64,000 nucleotides of DNA from Marinobacter salinisoli (GCF_017301335.1 NZ_CP071247.1:3472001-3536000); one strand, 5' to 3'; shown: positions 28,069 to 39,100, numbered from the stretch's first letter. The notes: generated by a model from the letters alone, not told the origin. Translations and numbers: made by a program.

Positions 28069-30870
28069 ATGTCGCTACCGCTGGTTGTTTTACTGCCATT
28101 CCTGGGCGCCATAGCCGCGCCCCTGTTTGCCCAGGGAGGACGCACGGCCATTGCCATTGCGTCTTCCGTTCCTGCGCTGATCGCACTTGCCGCATTATTC
28201 CCCCATTGGCAGACCTTGGCCGATGGCGGTGTCGTGCTGTACCACGCCGACTGGCTCCCGACGCTGGGCCTGGCCTTCAGCTTCCGCCTTGATGGCCTGT
28301 CGCTGCTGTTTGCCCTGCTGATTCTGGTTATCGGGTTGCTGATCATCCTGTATGCCCGCTACTACCTGAAGCCCTACGAAAACGCCGGCAAGTTTTACGC
28401 GCTGCTGCTGTGCTTCAAGGGTTCCATGCTGGGTATCGTACTCTCCAGCAACCTGCTGCTGATGATGATTTTCTGGGAGCTGACCAGTCTCACCTCGTTC
28501 CTGCTCATCAGTTTCTGGAACTACAAACAGGATGCTCGCCGGGGTGCCCGTATGGCCCTCGCTATCACCGGTGGCGGTGGCCTGGCATTGCTGGCCGGCG
28601 TCCTGATCATCGGTAACATTGTCGGCAGTTTTGAACTCGATCAGGTGCTGGCCGCAGGCGACCAGATCAAGGCACACGACCTTTACCCGGTGGCACTGAC
28701 TCTGATCCTGCTGGGGGCATTCACCAAGTCGGCTCAGTTCCCGTTCCACTTCTGGCTGCCCCATGCCATGCAGGCTCCGACGCCTGTATCGGCCTACCTG
28801 CACTCGGCCACCATGGTAAAAGCAGGCATCTTCCTGATGGCTCGTTTGTACCCGGCACTGGCCGGAACGGAACAGTGGTTCTACATGGTCAGCTTTACCG
28901 GCATGGCCACGTTGTTGATTGGCGCTTACGTGGCGATGTTCAAGCACGATCTGAAAGGCCTGCTGGCACACTCCACCGTCAGCCACCTGGGGCTGATTAC
29001 CCTGCTGTTCGGCATGGGCACGGAGCTGGCGGCGGTGGCCGCAGTATTCCATGTCATCAACCACGCCACCTTCAAGGCCTCATTGTTTATGGCCGCCGGC
29101 ATCATCGACCACGAAACCGGCACCCGGGACATGCGGCGTATCAACGGGCTCTGGCGGTACATGCCCCATACGGCCACCCTCGCCATGGTCGCCGCAGCGT
29201 CCATGGCCGGCGTACCATTGCTGAACGGTTTTCTGAGTAAGGAGATGTTCTTTGCCGAATCCCTGGAGCTGAATCTGCCCGGGATCTGGGCCTGGATTCC
29301 CCCTCTGGTGGCGACCCTGGCGGGTATTTTTGCCGTGGCCTATTCGGCGCGATTCATACACGACGTGTTCTTTAATGGCCAGCCGGTGGATCTGCCGATC
29401 TATCCCCCACACGAGCCGCCCCGGTACATGAAAATCCCCGTCGAGATTCTGGCATTCGCCTGCATCATGGTGGGTATGTTCCCTGCGTTTTCCGTCGGCC
29501 CACTGCTGTACGCTGCGGCCTCGGCCACGCTTGGTGGTGATGTTCCGGAATACCATCTAACCATCGCGCACGGCTTTAACCTGCCACTGCTCATGAGTTT
29601 TATCGCGTTCTTTGGCGGCTTGCTGATGTACACCCAGAGACAGAAGTTCTTCGACTTCCATGCCCGCTTTAAGGAAATAGATGAAAAAGCGGTGTTCGAA
29701 GCTGCCATGCTCAAGCTCGAAGCCTTCGCCCGCACCGTGACTGCCCGCCTCGAAAATGGCTCGCTGCAGCGCTATACCCTGCTGCTGGTCATCAGCGTCA
29801 TTGCGGTTGCCGCAGCGCCGCTGCTCGACCTCGGGATTTTTGTGGGTGAAACCGGGCTGACGCCGATTGATGTCCCCACCGCGATGGCCGCCGGCGTATT
29901 GATCCTGTGCGCCCTGCTCACAGCGGCCCTGCACTGGTCACGCTTCTATGCCCTGACCTTGCTGAGCGTGGTGGGACTGATCGTGGCTCTGGCCTTTGCC
30001 CGCTTCTCAGCACCCGACCTGGCCATGACCCAGCTGTCAGTGGAAGTGGTTACCATCGTACTGCTCATGCTGGCGCTGTATTACATGCCGTCCTGGACAC
30101 CGATAGAAACCCCGATGCCACGACGTATTCGCGACATTGTGATCGCGCTGGTGGCGGGTGTCGGCATGACGCTGGTCACCCTGGCCATGCTGACCCAGCC
30201 GTTCAGTTCCATTTCCGAGTTCTTCCTGGAGAACAGCAAAACCGGCGGTGGCGGCACCAACGTGGTGAACGTGATCCTGGTGGACTTCCGGGGCTTTGAT
30301 ACCCTTGGCGAGATCACCGTTCTGGCCATTGCGGCCCTGGGCATCTACGCCATGCTGAAGGACATGGCCCTGACGCCTCCCCCGGGTGATGGCGAGGGCC
30401 ATGCATGGGCGCGGGATGCGCACCCGCTGATGCTTCGGCTGATTGCCCGGCCGATGCTGCCGTTGGCGCTCATCGTCTCCGCCTTTATCTTCCTGCGCGG
30501 GCACAATTTGCCGGGCGGTGGGTTTATTGCCGGCCTGATTACCTCGGTTGCTTTGATCCTCCAGTATGTGGCCGCCGGCCTGACCTGGACCGAAGCACGG
30601 GTGCCATTCAAGTACCATAGCGTCATAGCGATGGGACTGCTGTTTGCCCTGATTGCCGGGGCTGGCAGTCTCGCCTTCGGCTATCCGTTCCTGACCTCCA
30701 CCTTCGGCTACATCACCTGGCCGGTGGTGGGCAAGTTCGAAGTTGCCTCGGCCCTGGTGTTTGATCTCGGCGTCTATCTGACCGTCATTGGCGCCACCCT
30801 GCTGGCAATCGTGAGCATCGGGAGGATTTCCCCTCATTCGGCCATCAAGAGTCCTAAGGAGGGCGCGTAA
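28069..30870 (+). CDS. mrpA: Mrp Na+(K+)/H+ antiporter subunit A, fused to subunit B domain (operon 1)
   Basis: This 933-residue inner-membrane protein is the largest Mrp subunit, homologous to NuoL of complex I. The proton-channel core has the key Lys and Glu in MMIFWELTSLTSFLLISFW, FTKSAQFPFHFWLPHAMQAP and [31 protein letters not shown] and LLNGFLSKEMFF follow. Residues about 620-790 hold the DUF4040/MbhE-type part (APDLAMTQLSVEVVTIVLL, VILVDFRGFDTLGEIT). The last 130 residues (FIFLRGHNLPGGGFIAGL) are an MrpB domain, so A and B are fused. The complex exports sodium or potassium in exchange for protons. Its stop overlaps the mrpC start by one base. Confidence 0.96.
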   Translation: MSLPLVVLLPFLGAIAAPLFAQGGRTAIAIASSVPALIALAALFPHWQTLADGGVVLYHADWLPTLGLAFSFRLDGLSLLFALLILVIGLLIILYARYYLKPYENAGKFYALLLCFKGSMLGIVLSSNLLLMMIFWELTSLTSFLLISFWNYKQDARRGARMALAITGGGGLALLAGVLIIGNIVGSFELDQVLAAGDQIKAHDLYPVALTLILLGAFTKSAQFPFHFWLPHAMQAPTPVSAYLHSATMVKAGIFLMARLYPALAGTEQWFYMVSFTGMATLLIGAYVAMFKHDLKGLLAHSTVSHLGLITLLFGMGTELAAVAAVFHVINHATFKASLFMAAGIIDHETGTRDMRRINGLWRYMPHTATLAMVAAASMAGVPLLNGFLSKEMFFAESLELNLPGIWAWIPPLVATLAGIFAVAYSARFIHDVFFNGQPVDLPIYPPHEPPRYMKIPVEILAFACIMVGMFPAFSVGPLLYAAASATLGGDVPEYHLTIAHGFNLPLLMSFIAFFGGLLMYTQRQKFFDFHARFKEIDEKAVFEAAMLKLEAFARTVTARLENGSLQRYTLLLVISVIAVAAAPLLDLGIFVGETGLTPIDVPTAMAAGVLILCALLTAALHWSRFYALTLLSVVGLIVALAFARFSAPDLAMTQLSVEVVTIVLLMLALYYMPSWTPIETPMPRRIRDIVIALVAGVGMTLVTLAMLTQPFSSISEFFLENSKTGGGGTNVVNVILVDFRGFDTLGEITVLAIAALGIYAMLKDMALTPPPGDGEGHAWARDAHPLMLRLIARPMLPLALIVSAFIFLRGHNLPGGGFIAGLITSVALILQYVAAGLTWTEARVPFKYHSVIAMGLLFALIAGAGSLAFGYPFLTSTFGYITWPVVGKFEVASALVFDLGVYLTVIGATLLAIVSIGRISPHSAIKSPKEGA

Positions 30871-31238
30871 TGGAACTTGCCTTTGCCCTGATCATCGGTG
30901 CCTTGACCGCATCCGGCGTGTACCTGATTCTGCGTGCCCGAACTTTCCCGGTGGTAGTCGGTTTGACCCTGCTCTCTTACGGGGTGAACCTTTTCCTGTT
31001 TTCGAGCGGTCGGCTCGCAACCGGTGGCCAACCAATCCTGGGCTCCACAGAAGCCTATTCCGATCCACTTCCCCAGGCGCTGGTTCTGACGGCAATTGTT
31101 ATTGGCTTTGCCATGACCGCCTTTGTGGTGGTTCTGTCGCTACGGAGCCTGGCCGACCACGAGGATGATCACGTAGACGGCGAGCGCAATGTCAGGAGTA
31201 CGGACACCCATCAGGAAAAACAGGAGGGCCAGCGATGA
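30870..31238 (+). CDS. mrpC: Mrp antiporter subunit C (operon 1)
   Basis: This 122-residue protein is homologous to NuoK and has three membrane helices (ALIIGALTASGVYLILRA, VVVGLTLLSYGVNLFLFSSG, QALVLTAIVIGFAMTAFVVV). PLPQALVLTAIVIGFA is the family signature with the conserved Pro and Gln. A hydrophilic 30-residue tail (from DHEDDHVDGERNV) follows. It is a structural partner of MrpD in the complex. Start and stop overlap those of its neighbours. Confidence 0.95.
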   Translation: MELAFALIIGALTASGVYLILRARTFPVVVGLTLLSYGVNLFLFSSGRLATGGQPILGSTEAYSDPLPQALVLTAIVIGFAMTAFVVVLSLRSLADHEDDHVDGERNVRSTDTHQEKQEGQR

Positions 31239-32752
31239 CTCACTGGCTGACCGCCCCCATCCTGATCCCGCTGATCGGAGGCATCATTCAGGTGTTCATG
31301 GGCTATGCCCCCATCAGCCTGAGGCGAACCCTGGCTCTGATCACCACCGTTCTGATGATGGTCTCCTCCATCGTACTGCTGGTGATGGCCAGCGACGGCA
31401 GTTACCGGCTCTACGCCTTCGGTAACTGGCAGCCACCGTTCGGCATCGTACTGGTGCTCGATCGGCTGGCCGCCCTGATGCTGGTGCTCACCTCGGTGCT
31501 GGCACTGTTCTGCCATATCTTTTCTCTCGGTGGCCAGGACGAAGGCAACCGGCAGTTCCACGGCCTGTTCCTGTTCCAGTTACTGGGCCTGAACATTGCC
31601 TTCCTGACCGGCGATCTGTTCAACCTGTTTGTCGCCTTCGAGGTTCTGCTCATTGCCTCCTACGGTCTGCTGATGCACGGAGGCGGCCGCACCCGCACAA
31701 CCCCGGGACTGCACTACGTGGTACTCAACCTGATCGGTTCGGCGGTGTTCCTGATCAGTGTCGGCATGATCTACAGCGTTACCGGCACCCTGAATATGGC
31801 CCACTTGGCTGTCGAGATCCCGAAAGTCAGCGGCGAAGAACTGAACATCGTCAAGGCCGGTGGCTTGATGCTGCTGGTGGTATTTGCGCTCAAGGCGGCG
31901 CTGATTCCACTGTGTTTCTGGCTGCCCAAAGCCTATGCCCGGGCAACTGCTCCGGTGGCCGGCCTGTTCGCGGTGATGACCAAGGTTGGGGTCTACGCCA
32001 TCCTGCGCATCTACTTCCTGATCTTTGGCGACTCCGCCGGCGCGCTCGCCAACCTGGGCATGGACTGGATGTTCTACCTGGCCCTGATCACCCTCTCCAT
32101 GGGTGTGATTGGCGCGCTGGGCGCCGACAACCTGCGAACGCTGGTGGCCTGGCAGGTCGTGATTTCGGTCGGCACCCTGCTGGCCCCGATCGCCCTCGGC
32201 TCCACCGACGGAATTTCGGCGGCACTCTTTTACCTGCTCAGCACCACCTGGACCGTCGCGGGTCTGTTCCTGGTGGCTAACCTGGTAGCCAGCCAGCGAG
32301 GCTCAGCGAAGGACAAAATCGTCACTGCTCCGCGCATGCACAACCGAACCTTCCTGAGCGTACTGTTTATGGTGGGTGCGGTGGCTGCCGCTGGCCTGCC
32401 ACCGCTCAGCGGGTTCTTCGCCAAAGTTCTGATTCTGCAGTCTTCGCTGGACAGCGAACAGATGGCCTCGCTGTGGTCGGTGATTCTGATCGGCAGTTTC
32501 TTTACCCTCATCGCTTACAGCCGTGCCGGCAGTATCTTGTTCTGGCGTACGGTCGATGGACACGTGGAGAACAAGTCACCTCTGACAGGCACGGTATCGG
32601 TCAGTGCCGGTGCCCTGGTTGGCCTGAGCCTGGTTATTGTTGCGCTCGCCGGACCGATTGGCACCTACACCGATGCAACGGCCACGCAACTTAAGAACCC
32701 GGGTGCCTATATAGACGTGCTGAATACACCGATGGTGGGAGGAAATCCGTAA
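31235..32752 (+). CDS. mrpD: Mrp antiporter subunit D (operon 1)
   Basis: This 505-residue protein is homologous to NuoM/NuoN and has about fourteen helices. The buried acidic and basic residues needed for proton movement are seen in LFVAFEVLLIASYGLLMHGG (Glu) and FALKAALIPLCFWLPKAYA (Lys). PVAGLFAVMTKVGVYAILRI and [20 protein letters not shown] complete the pattern. It forms the second antiporter-like half of the complex. It overlaps mrpC by four bases (ATGA) and mrpE by one (TAATG). Confidence 0.95.
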   Translation: MTHWLTAPILIPLIGGIIQVFMGYAPISLRRTLALITTVLMMVSSIVLLVMASDGSYRLYAFGNWQPPFGIVLVLDRLAALMLVLTSVLALFCHIFSLGGQDEGNRQFHGLFLFQLLGLNIAFLTGDLFNLFVAFEVLLIASYGLLMHGGGRTRTTPGLHYVVLNLIGSAVFLISVGMIYSVTGTLNMAHLAVEIPKVSGEELNIVKAGGLMLLVVFALKAALIPLCFWLPKAYARATAPVAGLFAVMTKVGVYAILRIYFLIFGDSAGALANLGMDWMFYLALITLSMGVIGALGADNLRTLVAWQVVISVGTLLAPIALGSTDGISAALFYLLSTTWTVAGLFLVANLVASQRGSAKDKIVTAPRMHNRTFLSVLFMVGAVAAAGLPPLSGFFAKVLILQSSLDSEQMASLWSVILIGSFFTLIAYSRAGSILFWRTVDGHVENKSPLTGTVSVSAGALVGLSLVIVALAGPIGTYTDATATQLKNPGAYIDVLNTPMVGGNP

Positions 32753-33240
32753 TGCTCGACCGCCTTAGTTTCCCCCAACCCTGGCTCAGCCTGAGCCTTT
32801 TCCTCACCTGGCAGTTTCTCAGTGACGGCGTGAGCGGCGGCAGTGTCGTGCTCGGCCTCATTCTCGCCTGGGGAATCCCGCAGTTGACCCGAGGGTTCTG
32901 GCCGGATCCGCTCGTCTTCATCAAGGCCTGGCGGATGCCCGCGTTTTTTATTCGTGTGCTTTGGGACATTGTCGTGGCCAGCTTCGAGGTGGCGAAACTC
33001 ATCCTCAGCCCGCGCCCTTCACGTCCCGCGTTCGTCTGCTACCCGCTGGAGCTGACGGACCCCCTGGCCATCAGCATACTCGCCAGCACCATATCCCTGA
33101 CCCCCGGCACCGTGAGCGCAGACGTCAGTGACGACAATAAGTTGCTGCTGGTTCATGCCCTGGACGCGGAGGATGACCAGGAGGTCATCGACACCATCCG
33201 AAACCGCTACGAGAAGCCTTTGCTGGAGATGTTCCCATGA
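32752..33240 (+). CDS. mrpE: Mrp antiporter subunit E (operon 1)
   Basis: This 162-residue protein has two to three N-terminal helices and the MrpE signature LASTISLTPGTVSADVSDDN, followed by LLVHALDAEDDQEVIDTIRN. MrpE is Mrp-specific, with no complex I counterpart, and helps assemble or stabilise the complex. It sits between mrpD and mrpF in the standard order with overlapping ends. Confidence 0.94.
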   Translation: MLDRLSFPQPWLSLSLFLTWQFLSDGVSGGSVVLGLILAWGIPQLTRGFWPDPLVFIKAWRMPAFFIRVLWDIVVASFEVAKLILSPRPSRPAFVCYPLELTDPLAISILASTISLTPGTVSADVSDDNKLLLVHALDAEDDQEVIDTIRNRYEKPLLEMFP

Positions 33241-33506
33241 TGGTTACCGCAATCTACATTACCATTGCCATGGTCACTGTGGCGGCCCTGTTGAATGTCT
33301 ACCGACTGCTCAAGGGACCCGACGCGCCGGATCGGGTGCTGGCCCTGGATACCCTTTACATCAATGCCATCGCCCTGATCGTTCTGCTGGATATTTCGCT
33401 CGGAACGCGTATGTACCTGGAATCCGCCCTGCTGATTGCTGTCATGGGGTTCGTAGGTACCGTGGCCATGGCGAAATACCTCAAGCGCGGTAGCGTCATC
33501 GAATGA
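33237..33506 (+). CDS. mrpF: Mrp antiporter subunit F (operon 1)
   Basis: This 89-residue protein has three helices and the MrpF block LLKGPDAPDRVLALDTLYIN with the conserved Asp-Arg pair, then ISLGTRMYLESALLIAVMGF. The starting ATGATGG overlaps the mrpE stop; either Met could be used. It is a small membrane subunit of the Mrp complex. Confidence 0.93.
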   Translation: MMVTAIYITIAMVTVAALLNVYRLLKGPDAPDRVLALDTLYINAIALIVLLDISLGTRMYLESALLIAVMGFVGTVAMAKYLKRGSVIE

Positions 33507-33543
33507 TCGCCCGACCATCACAACCGTTTGCGGAGAACCGACA

Positions 33544-33876
33544 ATGAGCCAGTTTACGGAATACGCCATATGCCTGCTGCTGCTGACCGGCGGCGCGTTC
33601 ACGCTGATCGGTGCCATTGGCCTGGCCCGCTTGCCGGACTTTTTCACCCGGCTGCATGGGCCCACCAAGGCCACCACCATCGGGGTAGGTGCCATCGTGG
33701 TCAGCTCGGTCATATACTTCAGCACACTGGGCAAGGGCATTGGTGTGGAAGAAATCCTGGTTGTCGTGTTCCTGTTCATGACGGCGCCCGTCAGTGCCAA
33801 CTTTCTGGCAAAAGCCGCCATGCACCTGAAGGTGAAGACAACCGACAACACCCGGGGCCAACCCTGGGACCAGTAA
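33544..33876 (+). CDS. mrpG: Mrp antiporter subunit G (operon 1)
   Basis: This 110-residue protein has three helices and the MrpG motif LARLPDFFTRLHGPTKATTI, with VVVFLFMTAPVSANFLAKAA near the end. It is 37 bp after mrpF with its own GGAG site and closes the first operon. No clear terminator follows before the promoter of the second operon. Confidence 0.93.
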   Translation: MSQFTEYAICLLLLTGGAFTLIGAIGLARLPDFFTRLHGPTKATTIGVGAIVVSSVIYFSTLGKGIGVEEILVVVFLFMTAPVSANFLAKAAMHLKVKTTDNTRGQPWDQ

Positions 33877-33926
33877 ACGAGACATCTAAAAGAATTCTAA
33901 GAACTTTTTCGTCCAAGGAATCGTAT

Positions 33927-33955
33927 TTGCTAGAGTTGTGTTAAGCCACTATTAA
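33927..33955 (+). promoter_or_regulatory. sigma-70-type promoter of mrp operon 2
   Basis: TTGCTA and TATTAA are separated by exactly 17 bases, 43 bases upstream of the second mrpA start and within an AT-rich 121-bp spacer. This is the best promoter-like match in the spacer and implies the second operon can be expressed on its own. Confidence 0.55.
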
Positions 33956-33997
33956 CGGCAGTGCCTCTCAACCTGGGTCTGCAAGGAGCGCCCACGC

Positions 33998-36307
33998 ATG
34001 ATGTTGCTGGCTGTGCTATCCGGTTTCTTGCTGGCGATTGCTGTGCCAGTGCTGTATCGCCTGGCAGGCAACTACATCGGCTGGGTGCTGGCCCTGTTGC
34101 CCGCATCACTCACCGGGTACTTTCTCAACCTGATACCGTCGATCACCGGCGGGCAAACGCTGGTCATTGAGCATCAATGGATGCCCAGCCTCGGGGTATC
34201 GCTCGATTTCATGGTCGATGGCCTGTCCCTGGTGTTTGCTCTGCTCATCAGCGCTATCGGCACCTTCATCCTGATCTATGCCGGCTCCTACCTGAAAGGT
34301 CACAGGGATCTCGGCCGTTTCTACGTCATCATGCTGTCATTCATGGCGTCGATGCTCGGCCTGGTATTGTCAGACAACCTCATCACGTTCTTCGTATTCT
34401 GGGAACTCACCAGCATCACCTCTTACCTGCTGATTGGCTTCAACCATGAAGACGCCGAGGCCCGGAAGTTTGCGTTACAGGGGCTGTTTGTTACGGCCGG
34501 GGGCGGTCTGGTCCTGATGGCGGGCCTGATTCTGCTGATTTTCATGACCGGCAGCTATTCGTTTTCTGACATTCTTGCCTCTGATCAACCGTTGCACGAA
34601 CACAGTTATTACGTCGGTGCCACCGTGTGCATTCTGATTGGCGCCTTCACCAAGTCAGCCCAGGTGCCGTTCCACTTCTGGCTACCCAATGCCATGGCAG
34701 CACCCACGCCGGTTTCTGCCTTCCTGCATTCGGCTACCATGGTGAAGGCGGGCGTGTACCTGCTGGCACGGCTGAACTCTTCGATGGGCGAGCATGAACT
34801 GTGGAGCAACGCCCTGATGTTCTTCGGTGCAGCAACCATGCTCACCGGCGCCTACCTGGCGTTCAGCAGCACCGGTATCAAGAAGGTCCTGGCGTATTCC
34901 ACCATTATGGCGCTGGGCACCCTGACCATGTTGATCGGGGTGGGTACGGAAAAGGCGACGACCGCGTTCATCTGTTTTCTGGTGGCTCATTCTCTGTACA
35001 AGGGCGCACTGTTCATGATTGCAGGCGCCCTTGACCATGAAACCGGTACCAAGGACATCACCAGGATGGGCGGGCTCAGACGTGCCATGCCCAATACCGC
35101 AATAATCACCTGTCTGGCAGCACTGTCGCTGGCCGGACTTCCGCCGCTCTTCGGTTTCGTTGCCAAGGAGTTGCTGCTCGAGTCTCTGCTGCAATCGCCG
35201 TCCTGGTCCCTGGTGCTGGTCACCATGGCGGTTGTCGCCTCAATGCTGGTCGTTGCAGTTGCCGGCATCGTGTTTATCAAACCGTTTTTCGGGCCAATCT
35301 CAACCACACCGAAACACCCCCACGAAGCGCCCTTTGCCATGCTGGTCGGCCCTGCTGTGCTGTCGGTGATTGCGCTGGTGTTCGGGGTGGCGCCATTTCT
35401 GCCAGGAGCGCTGGTGCTGGATGCGGCGGTGTCCTCAATCTATGGCAACAGCGTCGAGACGGCCCTTGCCCTCTGGCATGGCGTGAATGTTCCTTTGATG
35501 CTTTCCGCTGTCAGCCTGCTGGCAGGGACAATGCTGTTTGCCTCCTGGCACAAACTGCAACCGGCACTCGACACCGTCAACAGCAGTGTCAGCCGCGTTG
35601 GCCCGGAAGCCGGGTATTTCCGATTCATGCTGGGCATTACCCAGGTCGCCAGCTGGCAAACACGACTGTTGCAGAACGGCGTGCTCGGTATTTACTTGGT
35701 GACTCTGGTACTCGTCACCTTCGGACTGGTCGGGTACACCTTGCTGACCCGTCATGGCCTCGATTTGAGCTTCGATTTCAGCAACGGATACTTTTATGAA
35801 TTCGGTATCGCGCTCCTGATCGTCGCCTCTACCGTCTTTGCCAGTGTCACCAGTTCACGGCTGGGCTCGGTGGCTTCGGTAGGCGTCCAGGGGTTCGGGG
35901 TAGCATTGATCTTTATCCACTTCAGCGCGCCGGATCTGGGCATCACGCAGCTGCTGGTCGAGACGCTGACGGTTATCCTGCTGGTTCTGGTGCTTTTCAG
36001 ACTGCCGCCGTTTGTCAGTCTTTCCTCTCCCTTGGAGCGTTCCCGGGATCTGACCGTGGCGGTCTTTGCCGGTACGGTGATGACCCTACTCATGCTCGCG
36101 GTGCTGGACATTCAGTACTTTGAGAGCATCTCCAGTTATTACATCGAGAACAGCTACGAACTGGCTTTCGGCAAAAACATTGTCAATGTGATTCTGGTGG
36201 ACTTCCGGCAGCTCGATACCCTAGGAGAGATTTTCGTGCTTGGCCTGGCCGCATTGGGGGTTTATTCCATGCTCAAGCTCAAGGCGGAGGAGCAACACAA
36301 ACCATGA
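33998..36307 (+). CDS. mrpA: Mrp Na+(K+)/H+ antiporter subunit A (operon 2, not fused to B)
   Basis: This 769-residue membrane protein parallels the A subunit of operon 1 but stops after the DUF4040/MbhE-like section ([20 protein letters not shown], then [20 protein letters not shown]). It lacks the B domain, which is a separate gene here. The core motifs are [58 protein letters not shown] and [20 protein letters not shown]. This length is typical of Bacillus-type seven-gene Mrp systems. It overlaps mrpB by four bases. Confidence 0.95.
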   Translation: MMLLAVLSGFLLAIAVPVLYRLAGNYIGWVLALLPASLTGYFLNLIPSITGGQTLVIEHQWMPSLGVSLDFMVDGLSLVFALLISAIGTFILIYAGSYLKGHRDLGRFYVIMLSFMASMLGLVLSDNLITFFVFWELTSITSYLLIGFNHEDAEARKFALQGLFVTAGGGLVLMAGLILLIFMTGSYSFSDILASDQPLHEHSYYVGATVCILIGAFTKSAQVPFHFWLPNAMAAPTPVSAFLHSATMVKAGVYLLARLNSSMGEHELWSNALMFFGAATMLTGAYLAFSSTGIKKVLAYSTIMALGTLTMLIGVGTEKATTAFICFLVAHSLYKGALFMIAGALDHETGTKDITRMGGLRRAMPNTAIITCLAALSLAGLPPLFGFVAKELLLESLLQSPSWSLVLVTMAVVASMLVVAVAGIVFIKPFFGPISTTPKHPHEAPFAMLVGPAVLSVIALVFGVAPFLPGALVLDAAVSSIYGNSVETALALWHGVNVPLMLSAVSLLAGTMLFASWHKLQPALDTVNSSVSRVGPEAGYFRFMLGITQVASWQTRLLQNGVLGIYLVTLVLVTFGLVGYTLLTRHGLDLSFDFSNGYFYEFGIALLIVASTVFASVTSSRLGSVASVGVQGFGVALIFIHFSAPDLGITQLLVETLTVILLVLVLFRLPPFVSLSSPLERSRDLTVAVFAGTVMTLLMLAVLDIQYFESISSYYIENSYELAFGKNIVNVILVDFRQLDTLGEIFVLGLAALGVYSMLKLKAEEQHKP

Positions 36308-36729
36308 ATTCCAACACCCTTATCCTGCACACCGCCGCACTGGCCATCATGCCGCTGCAGCTGATGTTCTCGGTGTTCCTGCTATTGCGGGGGCACGATG
36401 AGCCCGGAGGTGGCTTCATTGGCGGGCTGGTCGCCGCAAGCGCGTTTGTCCTCTACGCCTTTGCCTTCGGTGCCAGGCCAACGCGCAGACTGATGCGCGT
36501 CAATCCAAGGGATCTGCTGGCGGCCGGTTTGTTGTTTGGGCTGGCCTCAACCCTACCCGCCCTGTTGTCGGGCCAACCGATGCTGACAGCCCACTGGTGG
36601 CAATTGCCCCTGCCCGGCGAGGGCTACCTGAAGTTGTCGACCGTACTGATCTTCGACATTGGCGTGTACCTGGCGGTCCTGGGTACGCTGATGACCTTCG
36701 TGATTGGTTTGATGGAGTCGGGAGAGTAA
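36304..36729 (+). CDS. mrpB: Mrp antiporter subunit B (operon 2)
   Basis: This 141-residue protein has four helices and the MrpB signature [20 protein letters not shown], then [20 protein letters not shown]. It corresponds to the last 130 residues of the fused MrpA of operon 1. The ATG overlaps the mrpA stop, so it is translationally coupled. Confidence 0.95.
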   Translation: MNSNTLILHTAALAIMPLQLMFSVFLLLRGHDEPGGGFIGGLVAASAFVLYAFAFGARPTRRLMRVNPRDLLAAGLLFGLASTLPALLSGQPMLTAHWWQLPLPGEGYLKLSTVLIFDIGVYLAVLGTLMTFVIGLMESGE

Positions 36730-36763
36730 TGCAAACGACAGCCTGCAAACGAGGAGCAACTCC

Positions 36764-37111
36764 ATGGAAACCCTGATGGCCTATGTTATCGGCCTGCTCT
36801 TTGCGGCCAGCATTTACATGATGCTGCGGCGCTCGATCGTGAAGCTGGTGATTGGCCTGATCATTCTCAGCAACGCTGCGAATCTGCTGATTTTTGTGGT
36901 CTCGGGCCTGACACGGGGTGCGCCGCCACTTATTCCCGAAGGCACAGCGGAAGCCGCCGGTGCGGTGGCAGACCCGTTGCCCCAGGCGCTGATCCTCACA
37001 GCAATCGTGATTGCGTTTAGCGTGCTAGCGTTCGCGGTGGTTCTCATACGACGGGCTTACGAAGTGGTGGGAACCGATGACCTTGCCCAGATGAAGGATA
37101 CGGATACTTGA
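36764..37111 (+). CDS. mrpC: Mrp antiporter subunit C (operon 2)
   Basis: This 115-residue NuoK-like protein has three helices. The conserved block [20 protein letters not shown] and [20 protein letters not shown] are as in the family. GAGGAGC precedes the ATG, 34 bp after mrpB. The next gene starts inside its stop codon. Confidence 0.95.
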   Translation: METLMAYVIGLLFAASIYMMLRRSIVKLVIGLIILSNAANLLIFVVSGLTRGAPPLIPEGTAEAAGAVADPLPQALILTAIVIAFSVLAFAVVLIRRAYEVVGTDDLAQMKDTDT

Positions 37112-38622
37112 ACCTGGAGCTCGTTCTTCCGATTCTGATCCCTCTGACTGCCGGCGCGCTCTCTCTGGCGTTCTGGCGCTCCGTTCGCGTTCAGCGCCTT
37201 CTTGCCGTGATTGCCACCGGGCTCTTGCTCGGGGTGAGTATCTGGCTGATGCGCTCAACCATCGCACAGGGCTTCCTGGTGGTGGAAGTGGGCAGCTGGC
37301 CAGCGCCCTTCAGCATCGTTTTGGTATCCGATGTGCTGGGGGCCATTATGATCGTGCTCACCAGCATCATCGGCCTCGCTATCGCAATTTATTCCCTCGC
37401 CTCGACGCCCCCGGGGCACGAAAAATTCGGCTATTACCCCCTGATGCACCTGCTGCTTGCCGGCGTCTCTGGTGCTTTTCTGACCGGCGACATCTTTAAC
37501 CTGTTTGTCTGGTTTGAGGTGATGCTGCTTGCATCTTTCGCACTGCTGACCCTCGGCGGCGAACGCGCGCAGATGGAAGGGGCGATCAAGTATGTCACCC
37601 TGAACCTGTTCTCCTCGGCGATTTTCCTGTCGGCCGTTGGCCTGCTCTACGGCATGGTCGGCACCCTGAACATGGCGGACATCGCCCAGAAGGTCAGTCA
37701 GGTTGAAGACCCCGGCATGGTCACGGTGGTCTCTCTACTCTTCATGGTGTCCTTCGGTATCAAGGCGGCGGCTTTCCCGTTGTTTTTCTGGCTACCGGCG
37801 TCCTATCACACCCCGCAGGTAGCGGTTTCTGCGCTGTTTGCCGGCTTGCTGACCAAAGTTGGGGTATATGCCCTTTACCGGGTGTTCACGCTGATTTTCA
37901 CCCAGGATGTGGGGTACACGCATACCATCATGCTCTGGGCCGCCACCATCACCATGCTTACGGGCGTGCTCGGGGCCGCCGCGCAATTCGAGTTCCGCCG
38001 GATTCTGTCGTTCCATATCGTCAGCCAGATCGGCTACATGCTGCTCGGGCTTGCCCTGTTCACGCCACTGGCGCTGATTGGGGGCGTGTTCTACATCATG
38101 CATCACATTATCGTGAAGACGAACCTGTTCCTGGTCAGCGGCATTACCTACCGCCTGCTGGGCAGCTATGAATTGAAGAACCTGGGTGGCGTCTATCGTC
38201 AGCGTCCGTATCTGGCCCTGCTGTTTCTGATTCCGGCGTTGTCGCTGGCGGGTATCCCGCCCTTGTCCGGTTTCTTCGCCAAGTTCGTTGTGATTCGGGC
38301 AAGCCTTGAGGCCAGCGAGTATTTCATTTCAGGCATTGCCTTACTGGTTGGTTTACTGACCCTCTATTCGATGATCAAGATCTGGGCGGAGGTCTTCTGG
38401 AAGAAAGTCCCGGAGCATGTGACGGATGTGAGCAGGCTCAATGGTGAAGTCAAAGACCCACGCAGCTGGGCCTTTTACGTGCCCGTTGTTGGTCTCGCAT
38501 TCTGCACGCTCATTATTGGCCTTTACGGTCAGCCCATCTACGTGCTCGCCGAGACGGCAGCCGACCAGCTAATGAACCCACAACTGTATATCGAAGCGGT
38601 TCTGGGAGGGCAGTCGAAGTGA
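37108..38622 (+). CDS. mrpD: Mrp antiporter subunit D (operon 2)
   Basis: This 504-residue NuoM/NuoN-like protein has the key residues in [20 protein letters not shown] (Glu) and [20 protein letters not shown] (Lys). [20 protein letters not shown] and [20 protein letters not shown] follow. The frame opens with a TTG that overlaps the mrpC stop (TTGA), with AAGGA upstream. No better ATG is present before the first helix, so the rare start is accepted. A weak start here could lower the D:C ratio. Confidence 0.94.
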   Translation: MNLELVLPILIPLTAGALSLAFWRSVRVQRLLAVIATGLLLGVSIWLMRSTIAQGFLVVEVGSWPAPFSIVLVSDVLGAIMIVLTSIIGLAIAIYSLASTPPGHEKFGYYPLMHLLLAGVSGAFLTGDIFNLFVWFEVMLLASFALLTLGGERAQMEGAIKYVTLNLFSSAIFLSAVGLLYGMVGTLNMADIAQKVSQVEDPGMVTVVSLLFMVSFGIKAAAFPLFFWLPASYHTPQVAVSALFAGLLTKVGVYALYRVFTLIFTQDVGYTHTIMLWAATITMLTGVLGAAAQFEFRRILSFHIVSQIGYMLLGLALFTPLALIGGVFYIMHHIIVKTNLFLVSGITYRLLGSYELKNLGGVYRQRPYLALLFLIPALSLAGIPPLSGFFAKFVVIRASLEASEYFISGIALLVGLLTLYSMIKIWAEVFWKKVPEHVTDVSRLNGEVKDPRSWAFYVPVVGLAFCTLIIGLYGQPIYVLAETAADQLMNPQLYIEAVLGGQSK

Positions 38623-39092
38623 CTGGCATGTTCTGGAATTTACTACTGGCCCTGGCCTGGGCCGCCCTCAGTGGCAGTTTTACCGGGATGAACCTGCTGG
38701 CCGGCTTCTGCTTCGGCTACTTTGCACTCATGGTACTGCAGAAGCAGGTACCGGCATTGAAGGGCTATTCGCGGAGGCTGCCACGGCTTATGGCCTTCCT
38801 GTTCTTTTTTATCAGGGAACTGGTGAAGTCAAACTTGCGGGTTGCCTACGACATCGCAACACCGGTCTGGCATATGAAACCCGGGGTGATCGCATTTCCC
38901 CTCGAGGCCAGATCCGACATGGAGATCATGTTTGTCAGCAGCCTGATTTCCCTGACGCCGGGCACTCTGAGCCTCGATGTCTCCGATGACCGGCGTGTGC
39001 TATTCATTCACGCCATGTTCCTTCAGGACGAGGAACAACTCAGAGCAGACCTCAGGGAACTGGAACGCCGAATCCTGAAAGTCATGCGCTAG
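38619..39092 (+). CDS. mrpE: Mrp antiporter subunit E (operon 2)
   Basis: This 157-residue protein has the MrpE signature VSSLISLTPGTLSLDVSDDR, then LFIHAMFLQDEEQL. The start is a GTG at 38619 inside the mrpD stop, with GGGAGGG well placed; the ATG two codons later is the alternative. It stabilises the Mrp complex. Confidence 0.94.
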   Translation: MTGMFWNLLLALAWAALSGSFTGMNLLAGFCFGYFALMVLQKQVPALKGYSRRLPRLMAFLFFFIRELVKSNLRVAYDIATPVWHMKPGVIAFPLEARSDMEIMFVSSLISLTPGTLSLDVSDDRRVLFIHAMFLQDEEQLRADLRELERRILKVMR

Positions 39093-39100
39093 GAGCTGCC

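Noticed and set aside
27809..28195. Minus-strand frame of 128 codons between fadH and mrpA
   Set aside because: It would run through the start of mrpA; only its last 25 residues look natural and no family is seen.
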